A DNA stretch of 64,000 nucleotides from Streptococcus mitis (GTDB lineage: Bacteria; Bacillota; Bacilli; Lactobacillales; Streptococcaceae): NCBI RefSeq assembly GCF_001281025.1, contig NZ_CP012646.1:773001-837000 (forward strand), given 5' to 3'. The position numbers were made by a program, and so were the translations under genes. Shown one piece after another: positions 20,364 through 28,182 of the stretch. Positions within the stretch are counted from its first letter, which is position 1. Each line of letters starts with the position of its first letter. The notes beneath the pieces were generated by a model. That model was not told the origin of the DNA and searched no databases. It worked only from the letters and a program-made list of their open reading frames with translations.

Positions 20364-21637
20364 TGAAGATAAGTTGGAATGGATTTTCTAAAAAATCATA
20401 CCAAGAGCGCCTTGAGCTGTTAAAAGCTCAGGCGCTCCTTAGTCCTGAAAAACAAACCAGTCTGGAGCAGGATGAACAAATTAGCGTGACTGTCGCAGAC
20501 CAGCTGAGTGAGAATGTGGTGGGAACTTTTTCTTTACCTTATTCGCTGGTCCCAGAGGTCCTCGTCAACGGTCAGGAATACACAGTTCCCTATGTGACAG
20601 AAGAACCGTCCGTGGTTGCTGCGGCCAGCTATGCAAGTAAAATCATCAAGCGAGCAGGCGGTTTTACTGCTCAAGTTCATGAGCGCCAGATGATTGGGCA
20701 GGTAGCCCTTTATCAAGTTGCTAATCCTGAACAAGCGCAAGAGAAAATTGCCAGCAAGAAAGCCGAACTCTTGGAACTTGCCAATCAAGCCTATCCTTCT
20801 ATCGTTAAACGTGGAGGTGGGGCGCGTGATTTGCATGTAGAACAGATAAAAGGCGAAACAGACTTCCTTGTTGTTTATCTCCATGTTGATACCCAAGAAG
20901 CCATGGGAGCCAATATGCTCAACACCATGCTGGAAGCCTTGAAACCAGTCTTAGAAGAACTCAGTCAGGGACAGAGTCTTATGGGAATCCTGTCTAATTA
21001 CGCGACCGATTCTCTGGTGACTGCAAGCTGTCGTATCGCCTTTCGATACTTGAGCCGCCAAAAGGATCAAGGACGAGAAATTGCGGAGAAGATAGCCTTG
21101 GCTAGTCAGTTTGCGCAGGCTGATCCTTACCGAGCTGCTACTCATAATAAAGGGATTTTTAATGGTATAGATGCCATTTTAATAGCCACTGGTAATGACT
21201 GGCGTGCCATTGAGGCAGGGGCCCATGCTTTTGCCAGTCGAGATGGACGCTACCAAGGTCTTAGTCGCTGGACACTGGACCTTGAAAGAGAAGAATTGGT
21301 CGGTGAGATGACCCTGCCCATGCCTGTAGCGACCAAGGGTGGCTCTATCGGTCTCAACCCTCGTGTAGCCATCAGTCATGAATTACTGGGAAATCCTTCT
21401 GCCAAAGAATTAGCCCAGATTATCGTGTCTATCGGGCTTGCCCAAAACTTTGCGGCCCTCAAAGCCTTGGTGAGTACGGGTATTCAGCAGGGACATATGA
21501 AATTGCAGGCCAAATCCTTGGCACTTCTCGCAGGTGCTAGTGAATCCGAGGTAGCTCCCCTAGTCGAGCGCCTCATCGCAGATAAAACCTTTAACTTAGA
21601 GACTGCCCAGCGTTATCTAGAAAACTTAAGATCATAA
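20363..21637 (+). CDS. mvaA: Hydroxymethylglutaryl-CoA reductase, degradative/class II type
   Basis: This 424-aa class II HMG-CoA reductase makes mevalonate. The family signatures ENVVGTFSLPYSLVP (near residue 51), EAMGANMLN (near 180, HMG-CoA and cofactor binding) and ATGNDWRAIEAGAHA (near 276) are present. A GHMKLQA segment near 378 carries the catalytic His. It is translationally coupled to mvaS by a one-base overlap. A bidirectional terminator separates it from convergent scrR. Confidence 0.96.
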   Translation: MKISWNGFSKKSYQERLELLKAQALLSPEKQTSLEQDEQISVTVADQLSENVVGTFSLPYSLVPEVLVNGQEYTVPYVTEEPSVVAAASYASKIIKRAGGFTAQVHERQMIGQVALYQVANPEQAQEKIASKKAELLELANQAYPSIVKRGGGARDLHVEQIKGETDFLVVYLHVDTQEAMGANMLNTMLEALKPVLEELSQGQSLMGILSNYATDSLVTASCRIAFRYLSRQKDQGREIAEKIALASQFAQADPYRAATHNKGIFNGIDAILIATGNDWRAIEAGAHAFASRDGRYQGLSRWTLDLEREELVGEMTLPMPVATKGGSIGLNPRVAISHELLGNPSAKELAQIIVSIGLAQNFAALKALVSTGIQQGHMKLQAKSLALLAGASESEVAPLVERLIADKTFNLETAQRYLENLRS

Positions 21638-21638
21638 A

Positions 21639-21666
21639 AAAACTCAGACGAATTGGTCTGAGTTTT
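21639..21666. terminator. Bidirectional terminator between mvaA and scrR
   Basis: A perfect 11-bp stem AAAACTCAGAC / GTCTGAGTTTT (loop GAATTG) is flanked by A and T runs on both sides, and so serves both convergent genes. Confidence 0.85.
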
Positions 21667-21673
21667 CTTGTGT

Positions 21674-22639
21674 TTAAATACTTTTTCCTGGTAATAGAGT
21701 AACTGGTAAGAAGTAACCAGTTGTTGCGACTTCTTTGCCTTCGATTTTTTGCAAGAGGAGGTCAACGGTAAGGCAGGCAATCTCTTCCAAAGGTTGCTTA
21801 ATAGTAGCCAGTTGAGGGTAGTAATTCTCGATAAAGTAGGTCCCATCATAGCCGATGATTTTAAGCTCTTCTGGTACAGAAATTCCCAGTTCCTGAGCAA
21901 TTTTAATGACTAGAATAGCGGTCAAATCATCCGAAGCAAAGATGGCATCTGGTTTTTGATGAGTCAAGATATTCTTGATTTCCATTTCTTTTCTGACGGG
22001 AGAAAAGTCACTGGAAACATTGATAATAGGAGCTTTGGGGAGTACAGAAGCAAAACCAGCGTGGCGCAGTCCAGTTGGCGAATTGGAATTGTCATTCCCT
22101 GTAATCATGATGATAGATTGGGCGCCTGTCTTAACCAAGGTCTGGGCAGCAAGAACCCCACCAGCATAGTTGTCAGAGGAGACGACTGGGATGTCTGGCG
22201 ATAGGTTTCGGTCAAAGGAAATAATCGGCGCCGTCACGCGATTGTAGTCTTCGATTCCCAAGTTGTGACTACCAGAAATGATGCCGTCTACCTGATTGGC
22301 TTCCAACATTTCTATGTATTCGCGTTCCTTCTCAGAGTCGTGTTCGCTGTTGCAGATGATGGTCTTGTAACCATTTTTAAAGAGTTGGTGTTCCAGCTTA
22401 TCAATCAATTCTGCATAGAAAACATTGGAAATATTTGGGAAAATCAAACCGATTAACTTAGCTGATTTTCCTTGTAGACTGCGAGCTAGGTTGTTGGGTT
22501 TATAGCCCAGTTCTCGCATGGCTTCATTTACCTTTTGAATGGTTTTTTCAGATAGATACCCTTTTTTATTGATAACCCGAGAAACGGTAGTAGGGCTGAC
22601 GCCTGCAAGTTTGGCGACATCAGTTAGTTTTGCGACCAT
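21674..22639 (-). CDS. scrR: Sucrose operon repressor ScrR (LacI family)
   Basis: This 321-aa LacI/GalR regulator has an N-terminal helix-turn-helix (KLTDVAKLAGVSPTTVSRVI) and a hinge helix (NNLARSLQGKSAKLIGL). A periplasmic-binding-type effector domain follows from about residue 62. It overlaps the end of scrB by 20 bases, making an scrB-scrR operon. Its likely operators are the 16-bp palindrome at 24112-24127 and half-matching sites in the scrB-scrA gap. The call as ScrR rests on position and family; effector binding is inferred. Confidence 0.93.
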   Translation of the reverse strand: MVAKLTDVAKLAGVSPTTVSRVINKKGYLSEKTIQKVNEAMRELGYKPNNLARSLQGKSAKLIGLIFPNISNVFYAELIDKLEHQLFKNGYKTIICNSEHDSEKEREYIEMLEANQVDGIISGSHNLGIEDYNRVTAPIISFDRNLSPDIPVVSSDNYAGGVLAAQTLVKTGAQSIIMITGNDNSNSPTGLRHAGFASVLPKAPIINVSSDFSPVRKEMEIKNILTHQKPDAIFASDDLTAILVIKIAQELGISVPEELKIIGYDGTYFIENYYPQLATIKQPLEEIACLTVDLLLQKIEGKEVATTGYFLPVTLLPGKSI

Positions 22640-24074
22640 AATCTAATTCATAGTAAGTTCCAGTTGGGTTTCCAGATTTAATCAGGATACCATTTTGGTC
22701 CTCATGTGGGAAGACACGACCAGAAAATACTTTTTCTCCTTTATTGATGAAAATTTCAAAGACAGAGTTATCGATGAAAATCGTAGCAGTAGTAGCCTGA
22801 TTCTCGATAGGGCAAGAACGAGTAGTTCCAAATTCTTGGGCATACTGTTCTCCAGCCTGGCTACGATCCACTGTCACTTGACCATTTACAAGGTCAAAGT
22901 TGATGGAAAGTCCTTTGCCTTCTTTATCAGCTAGTAAGACAATCTCGCTCTGGCTATTAGCTTCCAAGCTGAGTTCAAGTTCGTAAGTGTTCTTAGTTTG
23001 GACACGATTTGAGAAGGCTTCTTCAGAGGCACGAAGGTCCTTGACAGCTGCGACTGGGAATTGGTAGAGTTTGCCGTCTTTGATAATCAGTTCCTTGACC
23101 AAAGAGAAGGTTCCTTGGTGGTCAAAACGATCAGATGGATATGAAACATCAGGCAAGCCAAGCCAGCTAACAGCTAGAGCACGTCCATCAGGAGCGTTGA
23201 AGGCTTGAGTTGCATAGGCTTCGAAACCATAGTCCATGTTTTGAAGTTGAGATACATCTACCATTTTAGCATTTTCAGGGTTAAAGGAAGCCCCAATTTT
23301 ATACATATTTGGATAGATATTATCGTAGTCTAGAACATCTTTATCCAATCCTTGTGGGCAGTAGAGAAGGACAGGTTGCTCGCCTACAAAGACCAGGTTT
23401 GGACATTCCATCATGTAGGCAGTGCGGTCGTTAGCAAAGTCAAGGTCGCCAACAGCTTGCCAGTTTGTGTAGTCATTGTCAATAGCTTTGTAGAGACGGA
23501 CGAAGCCTTTTTTCTCCAAGTCCTGTCCACCGACGATGGCATAATATTGCCCCTTGAAGTTAAAAATTTGCGGATCGCGGAAGTGGTCTGTAGAGTCTGC
23601 TGGCTGGTCAATCAAGATCTTGTCAATCTTCGTAATATTGCCATCCTTATCCATCAAAGCCCCAATCTGGTATGGGTGACGGATCCAGTTTTCGTCGCGA
23701 ACATTTCCTGTATAGAATAGGAACAAGTTATCACCAAACTGCATGGCAGAACCAGAGTAGGCACCGTGGCTATCTAATGGAGTATCAGGCAAAACTTTGG
23801 CACCAGTTTCTGTGAAGTGAACCAAGTCCTCGCTTTCCAATTGAACCCAAGATTTCAAACCGTGGGCTGCACCAAAAGGAAAGTTTTGATAAAAAACAAT
23901 CCACTTCCCATCAAAGTAAGAAAAGCCATTTGGGTCGTTTAGAAGTCCTGTTTTTGGCTCAACATGGTAATGAGTATGCCATGGAGATTGTGCCATATTT
24001 TCCTTTATATGTTGAATTTCTTCTTGCGTCCAATCTTGATAAAGTCTGTAACGATGCTCAGTTGTCCATTCCAT
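22620..24074 (-). CDS. scrB: Sucrose-6-phosphate hydrolase (GH32)
   Basis: This 484-aa cytoplasmic glycoside hydrolase family 32 enzyme splits sucrose-6-phosphate, delivered by ScrA, into glucose-6-phosphate and fructose. The catalytic motifs are LNDPNGF (nucleophile Asp, near residue 45), FRDPQIF (near 167) and ECPNLV (acid/base Glu, near 219). A C-terminal beta-sandwich completes the family. GGAG lies before the ATG at good spacing. It is divergent from scrA and followed by overlapping scrR. Confidence 0.96.
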   Translation of the reverse strand: MEWTTEHRYRLYQDWTQEEIQHIKENMAQSPWHTHYHVEPKTGLLNDPNGFSYFDGKWIVFYQNFPFGAAHGLKSWVQLESEDLVHFTETGAKVLPDTPLDSHGAYSGSAMQFGDNLFLFYTGNVRDENWIRHPYQIGALMDKDGNITKIDKILIDQPADSTDHFRDPQIFNFKGQYYAIVGGQDLEKKGFVRLYKAIDNDYTNWQAVGDLDFANDRTAYMMECPNLVFVGEQPVLLYCPQGLDKDVLDYDNIYPNMYKIGASFNPENAKMVDVSQLQNMDYGFEAYATQAFNAPDGRALAVSWLGLPDVSYPSDRFDHQGTFSLVKELIIKDGKLYQFPVAAVKDLRASEEAFSNRVQTKNTYELELSLEANSQSEIVLLADKEGKGLSINFDLVNGQVTVDRSQAGEQYAQEFGTTRSCPIENQATTATIFIDNSVFEIFINKGEKVFSGRVFPHEDQNGILIKSGNPTGTYYELDYGRKTN

Positions 24075-24107
24075 TCATTCATTCCTCCAAAAATCTTATC
24101 ACTTTTA

Positions 24108-24136
24108 ATAGTAACCGTTTTCGGTTAAAAAAGCAA
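24108..24136 (-). promoter_or_regulatory. scrB promoter with ScrR operator in the spacer
   Basis: On the minus strand TTGCTT (24136-24131) and TACTAT (24113-24108) are 17 bp apart. The 16-bp palindrome TAACCGTTTTCGGTTA (24112-24127) fills the spacer, so bound repressor would block polymerase directly. Confidence 0.7.
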
Positions 24137-24358
24137 GTCTTTTATGTTAAAAAAGAGAAAAAACTGTCAAACGTTTATCACAAAACAAAACCAGAAAATC
24201 AATCAACTTTTCAAGAAAATATGAAAGATAATGAAATAAAAGCCTTTTTAACCAAGGGTTCAAACTTATTTTTTCAAGAGATGTCTGTTAAAACAGTCAA
24301 AAACAATCAATCTGAAACGTGTCTACTAAGTGGATAGAATATTTTTTCTGCAAAACGC

Positions 24359-24386
24359 TTGACATATTTCTAAAACATGATAAAAT
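24359..24386 (+). promoter_or_regulatory. scrA promoter
   Basis: A consensus -35 TTGACA (24359-24364) and TAAAAT (24381-24386) are 16 bp apart. A cre/ScrR-like site overlaps the -35. The leader up to the ATG is about 65 nt. Confidence 0.75.
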
Positions 24387-24455
24387 AATAGTCGTAAGGG
24401 CGAATAAAATCGCTTTCAAACAATAACGAAATTTTATATAAGGAGATTTTTGCAA

Positions 24456-26339
24456 ATGAACAATCAGGAAATTGCAAAAAAAGTCATCGATGCCTTGGGC
24501 GGACGTGAAAATGTCAACAGTGTTGCCCACTGTGCGACTCGTCTTCGTGTCATGGTCAAAGATGAAGGAAAAATCAATAAAGAAGTGATTGAGAACTTGG
24601 AAAAAGTTCAAGGTGCGTTCTTTAACTCAGGTCAATACCAAATCATCTTTGGTACAGGTACAGTTAACAAAATGTACGATGAAGTTGTTGCACTTGGTTT
24701 GCCAACATCATCTAAAGATGACATGAAAGCAGAAGCTGCTAAACAAGGGAACTGGTTCCAACGTGCTATCCGTACTTTCGGTGACGTTTTCGTTCCAATC
24801 ATCCCAGTTATCGTAGCGACAGGTCTCTTCATGGGTGTGCGTGGTCTCTTGACTGCTCTTGGAATGACACTTCCAGCTGATGTGACAACTTACACTCAAA
24901 TCTTGACAGATACAGCCTTTATCATCTTGCCAGGTTTGGTTGTGTGGTCAACCTTCCGTGTATTCGGTGGAAATCCAGCCGTTGGTATTGTTCTTGGTAT
25001 GATGCTTGTTTCTGGCTCACTTCCAAACGCTTGGGCAGTCGCTTCAGGTGGTGAAGTAACAGCTATGAACTTCTTTGGTTTCATCCCTGTTGTTGGTTTG
25101 CAAGGTTCAGTTCTTCCAGCCTTCATCATCGGGGTTGTCGGAGCTAAATTTGAAAAAGCTGTCCGCAAGGTTGTTCCAGATGTGATTGACCTCTTAGTAA
25201 CGCCATTCGTGACACTTTTGGTTATGTCTATCCTTGGACTCTTTGTCATCGGACCAGTCTTCCACGTCGTTGAAAACTACATCCTTATCGCTACAAAAGC
25301 GATCCTCAGCTTGCCATTTGGTCTTGGTGGTTTCTTGATCGGTGGGGTTCACCAATTGATCGTCGTGTCAGGTGTGCACCACATCTTCAACTTGCTTGAA
25401 GTTCAATTGCTTGCTGCTGACCATGCTAACCCATTTAACGCGATCATCACAGCTGCTATGACAGCTCAAGGTGCTGCGACTGTTGCGGTTGGTGTTAAAA
25501 CTAAAAATCCAAAACTGAAAACACTTGCTTTCCCAGCTGCTCTTTCTGCCTTCCTAGGTATTACAGAGCCTGCTATCTTCGGGGTGAACTTGCGCTTCCG
25601 TAAACCATTCTTCCTTTCATTGATTGCTGGTGCAATCGGTGGTGGATTGGCTTCAATCCTTGGACTTGCTGCTACTGGTAGTGGTATCACTATCATCCCT
25701 GGTACAATGCTTTATGCAGGTAATGGACAACTTCCACTATATCTTCTTATGGTAGCTGTATCATTTGTCCTTGGTTTTGCCCTTACTTACATGTTTGGTT
25801 ACGAAGATGAAGTAGAGGCAACTGCATCTGCAAAACAAGCTGAAGTTGCTGAAGCAAAAGAAGAAGTTGCGCCAGCATCTCTTCAAAATGAAACACTTGT
25901 AACTCCTATCGTTGGTGATGTTGTCGCTCTTGCTGATGTCAATGACCCAGTCTTCTCAAGTGGAGCTATGGGGCAAGGTATCGCTGTGAAACCAAGCCAA
26001 GGTGTGGTATATGCACCAGCTGATGCTGAAGTTTCAATTGCCTTTCCAACAGGACACGCTTTTGGTTTGAAAACAACTGATGGTGCTGAAGTCTTGATCC
26101 ACGTTGGTATCGACACTGTAACAATGAACGGTGAAGGTTTTGAAGCAAAAGTTGCTCAAGGTGACAAGGTTAAAGCTGGCGATGTTCTTGGAACATTTGA
26201 CTCAAATAAAATCGCTGCAGCTGGACTTGATGATACAACAATGGTTATCGTTACAAATACAGCTGACTACGCTTCAGTAGCTCCAGTCGCAACAGGTTCA
26301 GTTGCGAAGGGGGATGCTGTGATCGAAGTGAAAATCTAA
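24456..26339 (+). CDS. scrA: Sucrose-specific PTS transporter subunit IIBCA
   Basis: This 627-aa PTS permease takes up sucrose and phosphorylates it to sucrose-6-phosphate. An N-terminal IIB domain carries the phosphocysteine in HCATRLRVMV (near residue 26). The IIC membrane domain spans about 105-445, with GFIPVVGLQGSVLPAF and the ITEPAIFGV motif. A linker leads to a C-terminal IIA domain (about 490-627) with the active His in VLIHVGIDTV. AAGGAG sits 10 bp before the ATG at 24456; a TTG at 24450 is less likely. A terminator follows. Confidence 0.96.
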   Translation: MNNQEIAKKVIDALGGRENVNSVAHCATRLRVMVKDEGKINKEVIENLEKVQGAFFNSGQYQIIFGTGTVNKMYDEVVALGLPTSSKDDMKAEAAKQGNWFQRAIRTFGDVFVPIIPVIVATGLFMGVRGLLTALGMTLPADVTTYTQILTDTAFIILPGLVVWSTFRVFGGNPAVGIVLGMMLVSGSLPNAWAVASGGEVTAMNFFGFIPVVGLQGSVLPAFIIGVVGAKFEKAVRKVVPDVIDLLVTPFVTLLVMSILGLFVIGPVFHVVENYILIATKAILSLPFGLGGFLIGGVHQLIVVSGVHHIFNLLEVQLLAADHANPFNAIITAAMTAQGAATVAVGVKTKNPKLKTLAFPAALSAFLGITEPAIFGVNLRFRKPFFLSLIAGAIGGGLASILGLAATGSGITIIPGTMLYAGNGQLPLYLLMVAVSFVLGFALTYMFGYEDEVEATASAKQAEVAEAKEEVAPASLQNETLVTPIVGDVVALADVNDPVFSSGAMGQGIAVKPSQGVVYAPADAEVSIAFPTGHAFGLKTTDGAEVLIHVGIDTVTMNGEGFEAKVAQGDKVKAGDVLGTFDSNKIAAAGLDDTTMVIVTNTADYASVAPVATGSVAKGDAVIEVKI

Positions 26340-26357
26340 TCAATCCTCTCTAATGTG

Positions 26358-26391
26358 AAAACGAACAAATGACATGTTTGTTCGTTTTTGC
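26358..26391 (+). terminator. Terminator after scrA
   Basis: A perfect 12-bp stem AAAACGAACAAA / TTTGTTCGTTTT (26358-26369 with 26377-26388, loop TGACATG) runs into T residues. Confidence 0.85.
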
Positions 26392-26452
26392 TTGAATGGT
26401 AAGATTTACAGAGGAAAATCTAAAAAATAGAGAAATTTAGACTTTCGAAATA

Positions 26453-26461
26453 TGCTATAAT
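26453..26461 (+). promoter_or_regulatory. Extended -10 promoter of scrK
   Basis: TGCTATAAT lies 27 bp before the scrK start, with no clear -35. Together with the scrA terminator this suggests scrK can be transcribed on its own. Confidence 0.55.
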
Positions 26462-26488
26462 AAAGAAAATAAAAACAAGAGGTTTATC

Positions 26489-27376
26489 ATGACAAAATTA
26501 TATGGAAGCTTGGAAGCGGGCGGTACAAAGTTTGTCTGTGCTGTCGGTGATGAAAACTTTAACGTTGTAGAAAAAACACAATTTCCAACAACAACTCCAA
26601 TCGAAACAATCGATAAAACCATCAAGTTCTTCTCAAAATTCGATAATCTTGCTGGTCTTGCAGTTGGTTCATTTGGTCCAATTGATATTGACAAAAATTC
26701 AAAAACCTATGGCTTTATCACAACGACTCCAAAACCAAACTGGGCAAATGTGGACTTGCTTGGTGCCCTTCGTCGCGCTTTAAACGTACCAATGTACTTC
26801 ACTACAGACGTAAACAGCTCTGCCTATGGTGAAGTGGTTGCCCGTAACAATGCTGGCGGTCGTATCGAAAACTTGGTTTACTACACAATCGGTACAGGTA
26901 TCGGTGCAGGTGTCATCCAACGTGGTGAGTTTATCGGTGGTGCGGGTCACCCTGAAATGGGCCACTACTATGTGGCGAAACACCCAATGGATATTGAAAA
27001 AGAATTCAACGGTGTTTGTCCATTCCACAAAGGCTGCTTGGAAGGCTTTGCGGCTGGACCAAGTTTGGAAGCTCGTACAGGTATTCGTGGTGAAAACATT
27101 GAACTTAACAGCTCTGTCTGGGATGTTCAAGCCTACTACATCGCTCAAGCTGCAGTCAATGCGACAGTGACTTTCCGCCCAGATGTGATCGTCTTTGGTG
27201 GTGGGGTCATGGCTCAACAACACATGCTGGACCGTGTCCGTGAGAAATTTACAGCTCTTCTCAATGGCTACCTTCCAGTACCAGATGTGCGTGACTATAT
27301 CGTGACTCCAGCAGTCGCAGGGAATGGTTCTGCCACACTTGGGAACTTTGTCCTTGCAAAAGAAGTTTCAAAATAA
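26489..27376 (+). CDS. scrK: Fructokinase ScrK (ROK family)
   Basis: This 295-aa sugar kinase phosphorylates the fructose released by ScrB. The phosphate-binding LEAGGTKFVCAVG is at the N-terminus. The ROK zinc cluster is seen in HPEMGHYY then CPFHKGCLEGFAAG (residues about 155-192), and FGGGVMAQ lies near residue 235. Length and motifs match bacterial ScrK. It lies downstream of scrA behind a terminator and a separate -10 box. Confidence 0.95.
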   Translation: MTKLYGSLEAGGTKFVCAVGDENFNVVEKTQFPTTTPIETIDKTIKFFSKFDNLAGLAVGSFGPIDIDKNSKTYGFITTTPKPNWANVDLLGALRRALNVPMYFTTDVNSSAYGEVVARNNAGGRIENLVYYTIGTGIGAGVIQRGEFIGGAGHPEMGHYYVAKHPMDIEKEFNGVCPFHKGCLEGFAAGPSLEARTGIRGENIELNSSVWDVQAYYIAQAAVNATVTFRPDVIVFGGGVMAQQHMLDRVREKFTALLNGYLPVPDVRDYIVTPAVAGNGSATLGNFVLAKEVSK

Positions 27377-27381
27377 ACCAC

Positions 27382-27412
27382 AAAATCCGCTTGGGAAACC
27401 AAACGGATTTTT
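27382..27412. terminator. Bidirectional terminator between scrK and the VTT gene
   Basis: The stem AAAATCCG / CGGATTTT, extended inward by TTGG/CCAA around GAAA, has T-rich flanks in both directions and serves both convergent genes. Confidence 0.8.
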
Positions 27413-27418
27413 TATGTG

Positions 27419-28036
27419 TCAAAGCATTTGCCAGAAAAAGTCAATAATATAGGTCAGACCGTAGGTATAAACCACGAGGGTAAAGGGTTTGGTCAGAATG
27501 ATGATGGTCATATAGCGCTTGAAGCTCATCTTGGTCAAGGCAGCCAGCATACAGAGAAAGTCAGCAGGGCTAACAGGCCAAATCATCATAAAGATAAAGA
27601 AACGGTCAAAACGATTGCCCTTATCTAGCCAGCCGATATACTTGTCATAGGTGCGCTTGCTGACGACAGACTGGACAAATGCGGCCCCATAGAGGCGCAC
27701 CAGATAAAAGATAATGGCACAGCCAATCACGATGCCGATATAGTTGTAGATAGTCCCGATGATGTGCCCGTAAATAAAGACCCCAGCCACCGAGGTCAAG
27801 GCCCCAGGAATGATAGGTACGACCGTCTGTAAAATCTGTAAAAAGATAAAGAGAGGTGGCCCCCAGATACCTGCCTGCTGGATAAAGGCAGAGAGGGTTT
27901 CCTTAGACTGTAAAACCCCAGCTTGATAAGCCCAAATACAGAAAATCAAACTCCCAACCCCACCAACAATCGATGAGATATTGATAACTTGCTGCAGAAG
28001 GGGAGATACAGCTTTCATTTGTTTATCCTGTGACAT
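27419..28036 (-). CDS. VTT-domain (TVP38/TMEM64, DedA-like) membrane protein
   Basis: This 205-aa membrane protein is of the SNARE-associated/VTT superfamily. Hydrophobic segments lie near residues 20-40, 55-75, 80-115, 145-165 and 178-200. The core FIFLQILQTVVPIIPGALTS followed by a glycine-rich VAGVFIYGHIIG stretch is typical, with the reentrant Pro-rich loop. The family is linked to lipid scrambling or undecaprenyl-phosphate recycling, but this member is not characterised. GGAG lies 5 bp upstream of the ATG. It is divergent from hsdR. Confidence 0.85.
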   Translation of the reverse strand: MSQDKQMKAVSPLLQQVINISSIVGGVGSLIFCIWAYQAGVLQSKETLSAFIQQAGIWGPPLFIFLQILQTVVPIIPGALTSVAGVFIYGHIIGTIYNYIGIVIGCAIIFYLVRLYGAAFVQSVVSKRTYDKYIGWLDKGNRFDRFFIFMMIWPVSPADFLCMLAALTKMSFKRYMTIIILTKPFTLVVYTYGLTYIIDFFWQML

Positions 28037-28141
28037 GTAAACTCCTCATAGATAGTATAATTCTACTATACCATATTTTGGAGGAGAAAGGGGGAAGATT
28101 GCTTTTGCTATGGGAAGAGTGATGGACTTTGAGTCTAAACA

Positions 28142-28150
28142 TGCTATAAT
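28142..28150 (+). promoter_or_regulatory. Extended -10 promoter of hsdR
   Basis: TGCTATAAT lies 33 bp ahead of the hsdR ATG and is followed by two purine-rich RBS-like stretches. No good -35 is seen. Confidence 0.55.
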
Positions 28151-28182
28151 AAAAGGAGCAGACATGTAGCAAAGGAGAGAGT

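Larger units (their letters stand above)
24075..24455. promoter_or_regulatory. Divergent scrB/scrA control region
   Basis: This 381-bp gap has no supported gene. It contains the scrB promoter with an internal operator (24108-24136) and a LacI-type near-palindrome TGTCAAACGTTTATCA at 24165-24180. A similar sequence TGCAAAACGCTTGACA at 24349-24364 overlaps the scrA -35, and a cre-like AATCGCTTTCAAA lies at 24409-24420. ScrR and CcpA are the expected binders; which binds which site is inference. Confidence 0.65.
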
